Positions 44,939-57,098 of a stretch of DNA of 64,000 nt are shown here, piece after piece; positions within the stretch are counted from its first letter, which is position 1; each line of letters starts with the position of its first letter. This stretch comes from Phallus indusiatus. Its lineage: Eukaryota; Basidiomycota; Agaricomycetes; Phallales; Phallaceae. The position numbers and the translations under genes were made by a program. The notes under the pieces were generated by a model. It made no database searches. It worked only from the letters and a program-made list of their open reading frames with translations, and was not told the origin of the DNA. The stretch covers positions 774,551 to 838,550 of the forward strand of contig JAQFWX010000016.1 in assembly GCA_027605045.1 (NCBI GenBank), in the 5' to 3' direction.

Positions 44939-47375
44939 ATGGATTTGGATATAAAAGCCGAGCTGGGGTCGATAACGGACAGTTCATCTACTTTCTACGA
45001 GTTGGAAGCAAAGAAATCATCGTATACACTTACTGGTGTTAAACTGGTGGTCGCTGAGGGGTATGCAGTTGTTAAAGTATATATGTTGTCATCAAATTAA
45101 TGAGATTTTTGACAGGACATTTCTTATAATGACGATTTTAATGGGTCTCGACATAAGCATCCTCAACACCGCTCTCGTTCCCATAACTTCTGAGTTCAAC
45201 GCTGTTGATGATATTCCTTGGATAGGCACTTCTTACTTTATTTCTCAAGTGAGTGCATTTTTGAAGATGTCAGCCATTTCCCCTCATTCAAGTGAATCAT
45301 GGCATGAAAGTCGTGTTCTGTATTGCTCTACGGGAAAATATTGACCTTCACTCCTCCAAAACTTGTTCTCTCTGTTGCCCTCGGCGTTTTTATACTGGGT
45401 AGTTTTGTTTGCGGTATTGCGCCTACTATTGTGGTTTTACTTCTTGGAAGAGGAATAGCTGGTCTTGGAGCCGCTGGTATATTGGTAGCTGCACTCTTAA
45501 TCATAGCCCATGTAACCCCTTCTTCTTTGTTACAAGCCTCACCAATTTTAATGATCAACATTTAGATCAGCACACCCAGTCAACGATCTCTTTTAATTGG
45601 ACTGGTCATGTCCGTCTATGCTATTAGCATTATGGTCGGTCCGACGATAGGTGGTGCCCTCACAGGTAAATGTTCTTTCGTCTCAAATCTCAGTTTGTGG
45701 TCTTGAATAGATTTTCAGAACGTTTCAATTTCAGGTATGTCGTTTGTTGTACAAATAGTCAATTACAAGTCAACAAATGTTTATCTTAAGATGGTGTTTC
45801 CGTGAGTCATCTCCCAATATTCCTCTCGACATTTCTTCACGAGTTACACTCTTCAGTTATCAACCTTCCCGTAAGTTCGATTCATCTTCTCCATTCGCCT
45901 TTTCCGCTTAAATATTTCGTCAGATTGGCAGTATAGCCGCATTGGCACTCATGTTCTTCGTTCCAAATGTGCCCTGTTCAACCCCAAACCATGAGTTGAA
46001 GAGATCGCTTCTTGGATCGTGGTTAAGAATTGACTGGATAGGGGTATTTCTGAATACATCGGGTGTTTTTCTCCTGCTTATTGGACTACAATGGGGCGGT
46101 AACACAAGACCTTGGAGCGATCCTGGAGTTATAGCCACTCTAGTAATCGTAAGCGAAATGTTATGACCGCGTAGCTCTATTTAAAGGCTTTGAAATAGGG
46201 TGGCGTTTTTTCATGCCTATTCATTGTATGGGAGGCACGCTTAGGGTCTGAAGCGCTCTTACCCATTGATTTGTTCAAAAGGCGAAATATTTCAGGAAGT
46301 TTTCTGTCTGTGGTATGACTGTATCTTCATAACAAGTAATAGGCTGTTGTTCACTTACTGCAGCTATTCTCCCGATGGTGCGCGATCGTAGCAACGGTAA
46401 GGGTGTCACATTCTTCATTGTAAAGTGAGTGATGAGCTGACCCTTAATTAGATTTACTTGGTTTGTGTGGAGTTCTTCCTTGTATCAAATGTTCACATTT
46501 TTGTCAGTCCGTTCTGTATCAATTACAGGGCTTTTCTGCTACCGCAGCGGGCGTGCGAGTATTATCCATCTCAGCGTGAGTATGCCATTTTGAAAATCTT
46601 TTTACTGTTTCTTTTACCCATTATCTCTAGGGGGAGCATTGTGAGTGAGTATTTTCGACGAACCTTTTTCTCTTGAAAGGTGGTTGAACTTACATCAACA
46701 TAGGTAATGTACTCTGTGGTTTCGTAGTTGGGGTGCGTCTGTTAGTATTCAATGATCCATTACATCATACTCACATAAGTCCAGAGAACCAGGAACATTT
46801 GGATTTGGATGTTCTTGCCGCCTTTCATGGCGACTATCGCATTCGTTCTTTTGGCAGCGGTCCCTGCTGCCACAACGAGCGCCGCCCTCCTTGTAGTGTG
46901 TCAAATTCTCATAGGATTTGGTTTAGGTCCTGTCCCCCAGAATTGTGTAAGTCCTTTTCGTACCTCTGTTTCTGAACATACCAGACATCTTCGTTAGATT
47001 CTCGTTGCCCAAGCAGAGTTTGTGGATGACGAAGATAAGATCCCACAGGCTACTTCTTTGATCTCCTTTGCTACCGTATTATCAGCCACTTTGGGTAGTA
47101 GTGTCGGAGGTTCGATCTTCGAAGGAACGCTTCAAAATCAAATTAATCACCTGCGCGTAAACATTCCTGCAAAAGTCCGCGCTCTGGTCCTGGAAAACAT
47201 TGAGGCAGTGCTGGAGCTACCCCCATCATTTCGAGTGCCTGTGATAGAGGCGTACACTGTGGCTCTTAAACGGAACTTCTTCACATTGATTTTTATATCC
47301 GCTTTGACGGGGTTATTTGTCTTGCTTATTGAACGCAAGCGATTACCAAAATCAATATCAGCCACCGAGTCATGA
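44939..47375 (+). CDS. MFS drug/metabolite efflux transporter (14-TM DHA2-like)
   Basis: Sixteen exons: 44939-45060, 45116-45248, 45311-45511, 45566-45665, 45719-45734, 45791-45801, 45857-45870, 45924-46148, 46199-46312, 46364-46396, 46452-46481, 46529-46575, 46631-46644, 46704-46732, 46785-46946 and 46998-47375. They give 542 residues, and all phases close. Family landmarks: helix 1 GLDISILNTALVPITSEF, motif A region LYGKIL, motif C-like VGPTIGGALTE, then RWCFLINLPIGSIAAL, IWIWMFLPPF and the late helix ATLGSSVGGSIFE. A proton-driven exporter of toxic or secondary metabolites in the plasma membrane is inferred. Four exons are only 11-16 nt, and three of these are consecutive. An uncertain choice is the exon 46452-46481/46529 junction, where the loop is short. 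It sits between reductase copies 2 and 3 in the same direction. Confidence 0.87.
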
Positions 47376-48424
47376 TGTTCAATAATTGCCCTGGAGGACT
47401 CTCATAAATCACATAATTTAAGAAGTGCTTGGCTGCTTTCGTTTTGCTAATTATCGTTTTCCGCTGTCTTTTATTTGAATAAATAAATTCTACAAATATA
47501 TTATGAACCTGACGGAGACTTAGTTCCATGAAAATTAAGGAAAGCATGACAGGAATTTTCAAGACAACTTATGATTAATCGTTTTCCGCCATAATAAACT
47601 CTAAACTGTCAGGCTTCTCCGACATCCACTAATCCCCTTCATCTATTTCCCGCGAGTGAGTCAGTGTCAGTGAAGGTGCATCAGCTCTGGACAGATCCAT
47701 ATTCTTCGTCTTGATTTTCGTTGTTTTCAGTTTGATCTTATATCTTCTTTCACGCTAACACAAGCATCCTCATATTTATCTCCCAGAACAGAGCGTAGAT
47801 GTTTGCACGATCACGCGCCCTCGACTTTTAAACAAAGAAACGGTGAGATGGTCTAAGGTGAAACGAGTAAATTCGTACTTGATGTTCCAAGCCTATTTGT
47901 CAAAGACACCCGTTACAATCGGTATTCCCGGCTCGCTGAACAAGTTGAAAACAAAGTGAAGTTCGGGTGATGAACGTTGAACGTTGAGTATTAAGAGCAT
48001 GTGTGTGGAAATTACTAATGCGTGCCTGAAGGTTAGACAATGCTTAGCAAGCTTCAATTCAACTCCAACGCCCCTCGTTATTTCGCCAACAGCAAAAAGC
48101 TTCCTTTGGGGATTTTCACGAAAAACTTTCAATTTTGATTGGCTGAGAGTCTGATCGTACGTTGCCCCAATTTCATACTTTCAGCTTCTCCCGCGTTCTG
48201 ACGCGGCGTGGCTCGTTCTTTGCGCATCCTGCTGATTTTCTGTCGTCAAAAAGGAAGCTACAAACCTCAATAGGACATTACTGCAAGCAAAGGCAATACG
48301 TCAGTGAGGCTTCTTCGATTGAGCTCCTTCAGACTACGGACACCATTGATTCTTCACGACCCCGATAACGTTCGCAAAGTCAGATATAAAAACTCTTTAT
48401 CGATTCGTCTTTGCTCACGATTAA
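47376..48424. other. intergenic region upstream of reductase copy 3
   Basis: No gene recognised. Contains one TGACGCG motif near 48198, similar to those upstream of copy 1. Confidence 0.45.
48385..48392 (+). promoter_or_regulatory. TATA box of reductase copy 3
   Basis: TATAAAAA 33-40 bases upstream of the copy 3 ATG. Confidence 0.65.
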
Positions 48425-49550
48425 ATGTCTGCAGTCAAATCCACTACTATACCTACCGTTTTCGTCCTCGGCGGCGGTGGAAACACTGGACTGTTTGTGG
48501 TTGACGGTCTCCTTCAGTCAAAGAACTTCGTAGGTCCTTGCTGCATGTTTTGAAAACAAGCTGAGGGAATAATGTCCAGAATCTGAAGGAAAGCCTAGAA
48601 TTCAAGCCTTGAAGCAAAAGGGCGTTGAAATTCGACACGGGAATCTTTCCAAAGCTACCGTCGCTGAACTTGAGAAGCTCCTTGAAGGAGTTGACATTGT
48701 TCTCAGCCTTATCAACGTCACCGTACTAGAAGAACAAAAGAAGGTTTTCCAAGCTGCGAAAAATGTAGGCGTCCAGCGCGTTGTTCCATCCGAGTTCGCG
48801 ATTCCCTCCCCACCCGAAAGGGAACTTCAGTTAGTAAACCAAGTACGTTGATCCTGTTTCGGGAATCTTGATCGATTCATTTGTCTAAACTCTTATATAG
48901 AAAAAGAGCATAAGGACTTTCATAAAAGAACTGGGCATTGCTTACACTATCATTGATGTAGGGTGGTGGATGGAAATGATCCTTCCGTATCCGCCCGGAG
49001 ACCAAGGTCCTATTGCTGATTTATCTCACACATTTGTTGGTGCGGGAGATGTCAAAACCGCTGTAACCTGTCGTGCGGATATAGGCCACTTTGTGGCTCG
49101 CATCCTCGCCGACCCGCGTACACTCAACAGCTATGTCTTCTGTTATGTTGAGGAAGTTACCCAGATAGACATATACCGCATCGCTGAAAGCGTTAGTGGA
49201 ACAAACTTTAGCTCAGTTCAGAAACATGTGCGTAAACACCTTCTAGCCCAAGACCTTTGTATTTACTTTTGAATTATGAACAGTTACCTGTGAGCGTCAT
49301 CGTGGACGCAGTCGCTCAGGCAAAGGAACAGGCTAAGACCAGTCCGTCGGGAACACAGCTTAACCTTGGCATAATTATGCAAGAGTATCTCAACTCTTTA
49401 TTCGTCCATGGAGATAATACTCTAGAGACTGCTAAAGGGTTGGGAGCTTTAGATGCACGAGCACTCTATCCCGATTTCAAGCCTACGACGTTGAAGGAAT
49501 ATGCCGTAGAGTTCTATAAGAAACGACCAGAAATTGAATTTGAAATTTAA
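48425..49550 (+). pseudogene. isoflavone reductase-like copy 3, damaged at the intron 1/exon 2 junction
   Basis: Exon 1 (48425-48529; VLGGGGNTG loop intact), exon 2 ending at 48842, exon 3 48901-49227 and exon 4 49284-49550 follow the family pattern. At the start of exon 2 the segment equivalent to NVIVLTRP (second beta strand and NADPH-binding Arg) is missing: after AATAATGTCC the sequence jumps straight to AGAATCTGAAGG. The only nearby acceptor (TCCAG at 48581) puts exon 2 in the wrong frame with an early stop, and reading through the intron also meets a stop. The rest is fully open and well conserved (VVPSEFAIPSPPER, GWWMEMILPYP, LYPDFKPTTLKEY), so the lesion is recent. Alternatively, an unseen splice choice could rescue a shortened protein, or it could be an assembly error. 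Confidence 0.72.
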
Positions 49551-50111
49551 CGCCGATGATGTACGGGTGATATGTACACGGATTGTTTTACCAATTTTTT
49601 TATATCATAGACTCAGGGTTTTATCTTCTTCGCAGTTCATTGCATAGTATTGTATAACGACAAATGTACAAGGCATGATGCCACCGCGGATCATGAAGAA
49701 TCTACACAACGCTTTGAAGTTCTGCGTGTATCTTGTATTAGTTATAGTTTAAAGAGTTTTTTGGGCCCGGGTGAGTCAGAAGACGGGTTTCCTCGGCCGT
49801 GGCCCGTCAAGCTCAACTTTTTTTGACTTGATTTTTTATGTAAGGCGCCGAAATGCTTCCTAACTGCATCCATACATGTCTGACGAAGCTCGAACGGTGA
49901 ACAAAGTGGAATCCATTATTTACCCTCGTCATCGGGTCCTAGCATTTTTTCCTTCTTTACGTAGTAACCTCGTTACCTCCGGAACTACCGACTTTCAGCT
50001 TTTTACATCGCCTCGGACTTCATTCGCCGGCACAACAGCACCGAGGAGCTTGAAGCGCGGGATCCGATATAAATGAGACATGAAGATGAAGTTTAACGTA
50101 CCTTCACTGGC
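49551..50111. other. intergenic region between reductase copies 3 and 4
   Basis: No gene recognised; it holds the copy 4 promoter. Confidence 0.45.
50068..50073 (+). promoter_or_regulatory. TATA box of reductase copy 4
   Basis: TATAAA 39-44 bases upstream of the copy 4 ATG. Confidence 0.65.
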
Positions 50112-51277
50112 ATGACAACTACCGCAGTCTCTTCTAAATCAACCGTTTTTGTCGCAGGGGGAGGCGGAAATTGCGGGAAGTTCGTTGTGGATGGTCTCCT
50201 TAAGTCTGGACATTTCGTAGGCTAACGATTGAAGTATATTTAATCGCAGATTTGGATTAATATCGTGTGCTAGCATGTCGTTGTTCTTACGCGTCCCAAA
50301 TACGAAGGAGAGCCTAGGATTCAGGCCCTAAAGCAAAAAGGCGTGGAAATTCGACTTGGAGATCTTTTTGAGCTTTCAGTTTCTGAATTGGAAGGACTTC
50401 TACGGGGTATTGATATTGTTTTGAGCATTGTTGGTGTCAATGCATTAGAGGAGCAAAAGAAAGTTTTTCAAGCTGCAAAGAACGTTGGCGTCAAGCGTGT
50501 TGTACCATCCGATTTCACGCTTGTCTGTCCTCCCGAAAGAGGACATCAGATCGCTAACAAGGTGCACTTTGTATTTTCTCCTAACTCTGCTGATGGAAAC
50601 TAACATTTTTATTTTTGCCGTATAGAAACAGAGCATAAAGTCTTTCATAAAAGAGCTGGATATTGATTACACTTTCATTGATGTAGGCTGGTGGATGGAT
50701 TTGATCCTTCCCCATCCGTCCGACCACCAGGGACCTGTCGCCGATATCTCCCGCATATATGTCGACACTGGAGATGTCAAGACTGCTGTAACGTCTCGTG
50801 CCGACATAGGGCATTTCGTAACTCGTATTCTTGCCGACCCGCGAACTCTCAATAGTTATGTCTTTTGCCATGCAGAGGAAGTCACAAAGAGAGAAGCCTA
50901 TCGCATCGCTGAAGAAGTTAACGAAAAGAATTTTGAGTCGCTGAAAACTTACGTGAGTGATATAGATCTTCTTCAAGTTCGGAGATTTCTGATTTGGTAT
51001 ACGAACTTCACAGTTGACCGCGAAAACCCTGGAAGACGGCATCGCTCATGAGAAGGAAAAACAAAAAGAGAATCCTTTGGATTTTAACCTCGCGTTGGCT
51101 GGGCAGGAATATCTTATTTCGGCATTCGTTTTTGGAGACAATACTCTTGAGACTGCCAAAGGATTGGGAGCTTTAGACGCGAGAACGCTCTACCCGGATT
51201 TCAAGCCGACGAAGCTGAAAGAGTTTGCAGTGGAATTTTCCAAGAGAAGACCGACGATTCAGTATGACTTTTTTTAG
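50112..51277 (+). CDS. isoflavone reductase-like protein, copy 4
   Basis: Four exons, 50112-50216, 50274-50561, 50626-50952 and 51014-51277, encode 327 residues; phases close and all introns are GT-AG. The Rossmann loop is VAGGGGNCG (Cys replaces the usual Thr) and the next strand HVVVLTRPK. It differs from its siblings in the substrate-site block: VVPSDFTLVCPPER instead of VVPSEFAIPCPPER. It also has DLILPHPSDH after GWWM, so its substrate range may differ. Three of four exon lengths match copy 3 or copy 2 exactly (105, 288, 327 nt), which shows descent by tandem duplication. Probably a cytosolic NADPH-dependent reductase; the substrate is unknown. Confidence 0.88.
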
Positions 51278-53937
51278 AAGATCGGATAAGGGACATCATT
51301 TAGTGCCCTGGGCGTACGTGCAATACAATTACTGACTGAATATCATGTATGTAGTTTATCAATGATGTGATCTGCATACTTTAATGACAAGGTTCTAGTG
51401 TGTATTTTCTCCCCAAGACGATTCAAATTATACACATTGTGTGTTTCTGTAATGAAACAATTTCGAGGTTATATTCATTTCTCATCATGGAAGTATTGAG
51501 ACCTATCAGAATATGCGTGCTCATCTATGTGAGCTCTTCACAGGATGAAAAAGCTCTTGTTTTTGTTTCCTTTACGACTTTCTTTAGCGCCTCCGCTCCG
51601 CTGCAATTCGTCGGTTGAGGATCATCAAGTGTTGGAAGGATTCTCATGGCTTGATACGCACACCTTTATAAATTCAAGAGCGGTCTCGGTTCTATAAACA
51701 AGAATCGCAGGATACTTTGGCTACTCATTATATATAGTATTCTTTCAGATTCCTTTTTCGTTTGAACTTCTTTGAACCTTCTTTTCTGGTCAATCGATCG
51801 CGAAGACTGTTTGGCCCGAATCATAGTAGGATTTGATTGCGATTAGCATTATATATATCTCATCTGACCCAAATTTTCGTAACACGGTTGGGCAAGGCAG
51901 GCGCTGCTCTCCCGCTTAACAAAAGCCGAAACCGGTAATAACCAGCAAGTTGGTCATCTCGACATGTGCTTTTTCAAATTCTAACTCAAAAGTAGACTAA
52001 CGTTTCTCGTCAAGTAAACGTTGTAGAGCATCGGTCTTGATACACAAACTTTGTATTCCTTTCCACATGCCAATTCCTCAAATTTAGTCGGCTACAGCTT
52101 CCCCAGAGTCCCCGCAACCACGTTTCAAGGACGAATGAGGACCTTTCTTCTATTTTATCTAGCGTGAAAATTCGGGAGCCGCGTGTCTTTGTATTACTCG
52201 CTTAGTCAATTGGGCATAATAAAGTTACGATAAGGTGATTCTGTTCATTCTATTAACTTCTTGAGCCTCTTGCAAGATTGATTAATGGCTGGGGAAATTT
52301 TACTTTCTATAGCGTCATGAGAAGAGATTTTCATACGGTCTGATTCACTATAGGCTCTTGATTGACACTGGAGAAATTGGCCTCTCGGCAAACCGGTAGA
52401 CCCGAGAACTTTCTATATGTATCATTGCGTAAAATGTCTGCTTCCTTTGCCACTCATTGGTCATCTACCTATACGGAGCCATTCCATTTCTCACTTCGCG
52501 AAGCACACGAAAATCAACCAACCCTGGAAGACAAAGACGCAGAGTGACAGCATCAACGCAGGGCTGGGAAAGGGAGGCCATTGGCATACATCACTACATT
52601 TGAATCCATCAAGAAGCCCCCGCAGCAAAAAGAGTGCGTGTGCTTGTAGGCACACATGAAAAAGTTTCTGCTTTTCAGTATTTCTCGGCAATAATTGTCT
52701 CGTATGTGGCCCTTCAATTGTATTAGCCATGATCAGAATCCAATTAATTCCTAGTCCGGTCAAAAAAAAATCGAATTCCACGTGTGCTACTAATCAGCAT
52801 ATCGTCATATAGTAACAGACGTTGAATGCACGGATCTCCGAGTCTACAAGAGCACGAGGGGATACAGGCACATTATTTCAATGCATTAATATAACACGCA
52901 CATGTGGTCTCTTCTAGTGCGTAAATTTGAATGTGCTGTGTACTAATATTACAAGTTGCTACCTGTTTCAAAACATATTACATAAAACGCCTGAGGCATG
53001 AAAGAAAAAACGGTCCCTAATAAGCTCATTTAATCAGCATGGTAGATTTTTACTTGGCTAGTAGTGATGCATTCATCTGTTTGGACACAAGGAGGTTGGT
53101 TGCCAGTATCGGCCATTTATGCATATACTTGTAGCAGCCTTTCGTCAAAAACCTTAATTCATGCTTATTTTGCCACCCTCTACACTGAAACTATCTCATA
53201 ACGAAGTACCTTCCTAAATAAGGCGGTGATAGTTTTTATATCTTTGTTCTAGCTTCTGACATCAGGCTGACCAACGTGATTGTCCAGGATAAATTCTCAG
53301 CCGTGAGCAAGCGAACAAATCCCCCCAAAAACCCTTTCAAATATTGAATGTAAACATTAGTAAATAAGAGTCGTAGTCCATATGGCACGTGCATTGACCA
53401 TTCATCATTGCTGGCATGACGAATTCAGAGTGTCGACATGACAAGCACCGCCTTGTCCCGTTCCTATCATTAGTAATCTTCAAAGTGCTTTTAAAGGTAG
53501 AAATATCTCCTGAACCAAATCTCGATGTCGATCTTGACAGTGGATTACCACCAAGAGTATATAGTGCATCCTTGGCTGCGTCTATCACAATACCTACGCA
53601 GAGGAAAGAGCTGTCCGTGAGCCATCATAGGATCAAATTCAACCCATAACCCCTAAATTACGATTGAGTTAAATCTATTACATATATGGTATCACGATCT
53701 AGCAATAATATATCATTTCATTTGCGACTCGGGATACTGTAGCTGCTGTGTCAAAATGTCAACGGCTAAAGGACCTGTACTACATCAAGTTCATTTCGGA
53801 AATTGTCTTTTGAGAAAATCGATCGGACAACGATATACTGTGATAGTAAGACAGCTAAGTCTGAAGCATATAGCATAGGTAGTAATATATTGGTGTTTTT
53901 TTGGGGGTTATCTAAACATCTGTAACCGAAAGGAACG
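51278..53937. other. 2.7 kb without a recognisable gene
   Basis: Short frames on both strands only; none has a domain or phase-consistent splicing that I could support. Confidence 0.45.
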
Positions 53938-54394
53938 TCACCATGGATTCCTGTGCCAGTCTGCCATACATATATCTTTTCCCGCACTCCACGACCAATC
54001 TAGATCCATCAGTCGGATGGGATCAATTCGCCACAATTCACGTGTTGCGACAGTCGAGTACACGATGAAGGATGGTTGGACGAATCCGTTCTCATCGATT
54101 TGGATTAAAGGGAAAAGAAGATGGAGAATGTCTTGATTTAGACGCGCTAGCGCGCCACAGGAAGCTCTGGAAAGGAGTTGCATATTGCTGTGAGGGTCAT
54201 TATACGAGAGGATGATATGATTGTAGCCATTTTGTCCTATGAACATTGGACGACTACTAGGGGATGAACGAAGGGAAAAAAACAAGGGCATCGTAGGCGG
54301 AGGCTATACGTAACAAGAGGAAATCTTACTTAGCTACTGATCGCGTTATCCAGAACAGTGGAAGAACATGAAGACATACCTTTCCAAGATCCAT
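53938..54394 (-). CDS. possible small hypothetical protein (exons 54394-54380, 54303-53938)
   Basis: A tentative two-exon model of 126 residues. It has ATG GAT CTT GGA AAG, a GTATGT donor, a 76-nt intron ending ACGTATAG, then an open frame to TGA. The main exon has a varied, protein-like composition (SCGALARLNQDILHLLFPL, DENGFVQPSFIVYST, LWRIDPIRLMDLDWSWS), unlike the low-complexity spurious frames nearby. I do not recognise a family. The C-terminus could extend, because CCATG|GTGACG offers a donor just before the stop. It may also be a fragment of an older gene. No neighbour gives a functional hint. Confidence 0.3.
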
Positions 54395-55907
54395 CCTCTC
54401 CGACTGCACGATGGTCACCGCAGCTACCAAATAGAAAAAAATTGACTCCAAGCCCTTTCTAACGTGCTCACGACATCACATCCTAAGATTTTCGATTTTT
54501 CCGCGTTGCGAAAAAAGAGAGAAGCTACTAAACACGAAATCGGTGCAACGAGCCAGAGAAGGGAACAATGAAGGCGCAAAAAATTTTGATAAGGCAGCGA
54601 AACGACACTTCGGCACCGACACCAACGCAGCACCGCACCACAACAGAATACCTCGTTTCGGACCAGGTAAAACGGAGCCATAACTCCACTACGATCACCT
54701 AACACAACCTGAGTACTAGCTCAGGAAGAAGGGACGCCATGTAGTTACTTAGACAGCTGCCGGTCCGCCTGAGAACAAAAAGCGAAGCACTGGAAAGGCA
54801 AAGCGGTACGGCTAATGCTGGGATGCCCTATCAAACAACAATCAATGTTAGTAGTTTTTTATTGATTGCGCAGATGTGTCGAGTACGGAGAACTCGTGCG
54901 CGTGAGAAGGGTGGACGAATAGGAAGAGGGGAGGGGAAAAGGGGACGTCAGGAACGGCACGAACCCTGTTTCTGTTGATTATCGCGCCACCCGTGTCAGA
55001 ATTGGGAAAAGAATCGTATCATGTCGTCGTAAAGATCCAACACTATCGCGTCCAGGCGAGAGGGAGAAATAAGACTAATCTAATAGTCTGGAGTATAGAG
55101 TGTAAAGTCGTGCCATGACATGGAATAATAAGAACCGGGGGAAGAGTCGTCCAAAAAAAAACAGAACGGCGTGCGCAAGTCAACAGCACAGCAGAAAGCA
55201 TGACGGAGAGATGTCCGAAAAGCAATCGCGACGCACGAAAATATGCAACTACCTGCCATTCTGAATAGAGAATTTCCGCTTCCTGGTCTTGTACGAGCCT
55301 GAGCGTCCGTCAAGGACACAGACAGCGTTTTTCTTCCAGCGTAAAAGCGTCGTAAAACCGTGAGATAAGGACGTGACGTCCGAAGCGTAAACGTCATTGC
55401 ATAAAAAACCAATACCGACCCCGTGAAAGGAGAGGGCGATCCAGGAGAAGAAAAGCGATGAGGTCGGGAGCAAAAAAAAAGATGGAGAGGAGATATCTTC
55501 ACGAGAGGCCTGTGGAAAGGGGAATGCGGGGTCGTCGGGAATTAAGAAAGTCATAAGGAATAAGCGGAAGCGATGGAAGGTCCAGTCCCATCGTCTTCAT
55601 GTAGAAAGTCCGTTCTGTCTGCACAAAGAAAAGTTTCAAAAGCGGGTTTGCAGGAATATGGGATGATGGGGATGCGAGGAAGAGAGTTCGAATGCGATGA
55701 TGAAAAAAAAACAATGCCAAGGAAGAATACGAAGAGGAGACGAATGCAAAGAGACAATAAGATTAACGAGAGATGCAGGGGGGATGATTAAGACCGTAAA
55801 AAGAAAGCCGGATTATAAAGTTAAATGCAATTTAACAAAATAGGGTTTGCCATGTTCTAAAAGTATCACTTCCGAAGTCCATTAGAGGACGCGAAAAGAG
55901 GAACTAT
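54395..55907. other. 1.5 kb 3' of the bHLH gene without a recognisable gene
   Basis: The minus strand is pyrimidine-rich and produces long but low-complexity frames (for example 55080-55502) with no domain. It may include the bHLH 3' UTR. Confidence 0.45.
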
Positions 55908-57098
55908 TTAAAACCCCGGCTTTTTTGTCTTTTTTTGACCCTGGGGACTGGGAGGGTCGTTGGCGGCGGCGTGGGCGTGGGCGGCTGCCAAAGCTGGGAG
56001 CGTCACCGCGCGATGTTGTTCGGTCAAAGTGCGCATCAAGCCCTCGTTGACACTAGGAGTACATAAGTTACTTCAAAAGTTTTAAGAAAAATCAAAATGC
56101 GCTCACTCTCTTTGTCTCTTAAGCTCTTCCTCAGCATTGTTCAATCGCGTTTGGAGAGTGCTCTGGTTGGTTTCGAGTTGTCGGATGTACGTGACAGCTA
56201 ACGGGGGATTAATTCAAGTATGTGAGCCGATATGTTCTTCATTAAAAATTGTCGATGCAATTCATACCTCTGTCAAGCAAGCTGACCTTGCTGCTCTTCT
56301 GGTTGCTCACAGGGAGGGTGTGTTTAAGCTTGGCATAACCCTCACGAAGCTCATCCCGACGACGCTGTTCGGATTCAATTCGCTGCCTGCGAATCTCCTC
56401 GCGACGACGAGTAATAATCCTAATTTGATCCCTTTCAGATTCTCTGATCTTCGTACAAAGGTTATGAAAAGAAGAACTTACTCCGAGCTTGCCGCACCCA
56501 TATCGATACCCAAGGCCGCGTCATCACCCATCACGTCACCTTCTTCATCGCTTATATCATCTTCCTCTCTTCTCAGATTTCTCCGGGTAGCAGCAGTACT
56601 TTTACGAGCAGCAGGACGAGCGGGCCGGGTGGCTACTGGACTGTATCTCGCTGCACCCCGAGCCAAATGATGCTGGGCAGCCCGACCGCCGGTGGGCGAG
56701 TTCGCACCAGTTCTAGGCGTATCATCCATAGGATCCATCTCACTTCCCGAGACTGGCGCGGGGTAGGTGAGAGGAGGTGAGATTGTCGCACCCTCCAAGG
56801 GAGTAAGAGGGCGATGGCTTGATACGCTAGTTAGGCTGTTAGGGGAACCTCCGGGGTTAAGAGAACCGTTACTGCTGCTTGTGAAGTGGGTGTTGAAGAA
56901 CGAACCCGGGTGGGGAGCTGGTGGATGGGGACTGCTCAACGCCAAATTCGCAAAGTCCATGCGTGGAGAATGCGGGTAGACTGTATAGTTGTTTGCGAAG
57001 TCGAAAGTTGAGGTACCATCAGCTGAGAAATCATATGAGAAGTTGGGAGAGGAAGGGTCAAGTGGGAACTCTGGGGATTTGCGCTGTGTAGAGTCCAT
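55908..57098 (-). CDS. bHLH transcription factor
   Basis: Four exons on the minus strand (57098-56482, 56431-56268, 56197-56107, 56052-55908) give 338 residues with consistent phases. The first 205 residues are Ser/Pro-rich and disordered and end in an acidic patch (REEDDISDEEGD). The bHLH domain follows: the basic region RRQRIESEQRRRDEL has the Glu and Arg of E-box-type contacts (E..RRR), helix 1 LREGYAKLKHTLP, a short loop SNQKSSK, and helix 2 VSLLDRAVTYIRQLETNQ. The exon 2/3 junction falls in helix 2. After it comes a coiled coil (LQTRLNNAEEELKRQR) and an Ala/His-rich tail ending in lysines (KKTKKPGF). A nuclear dimeric regulator is inferred; targets are unknown. ATG 57098 is chosen because the longer upstream frame starts only at a TTG. 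Confidence 0.88.
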
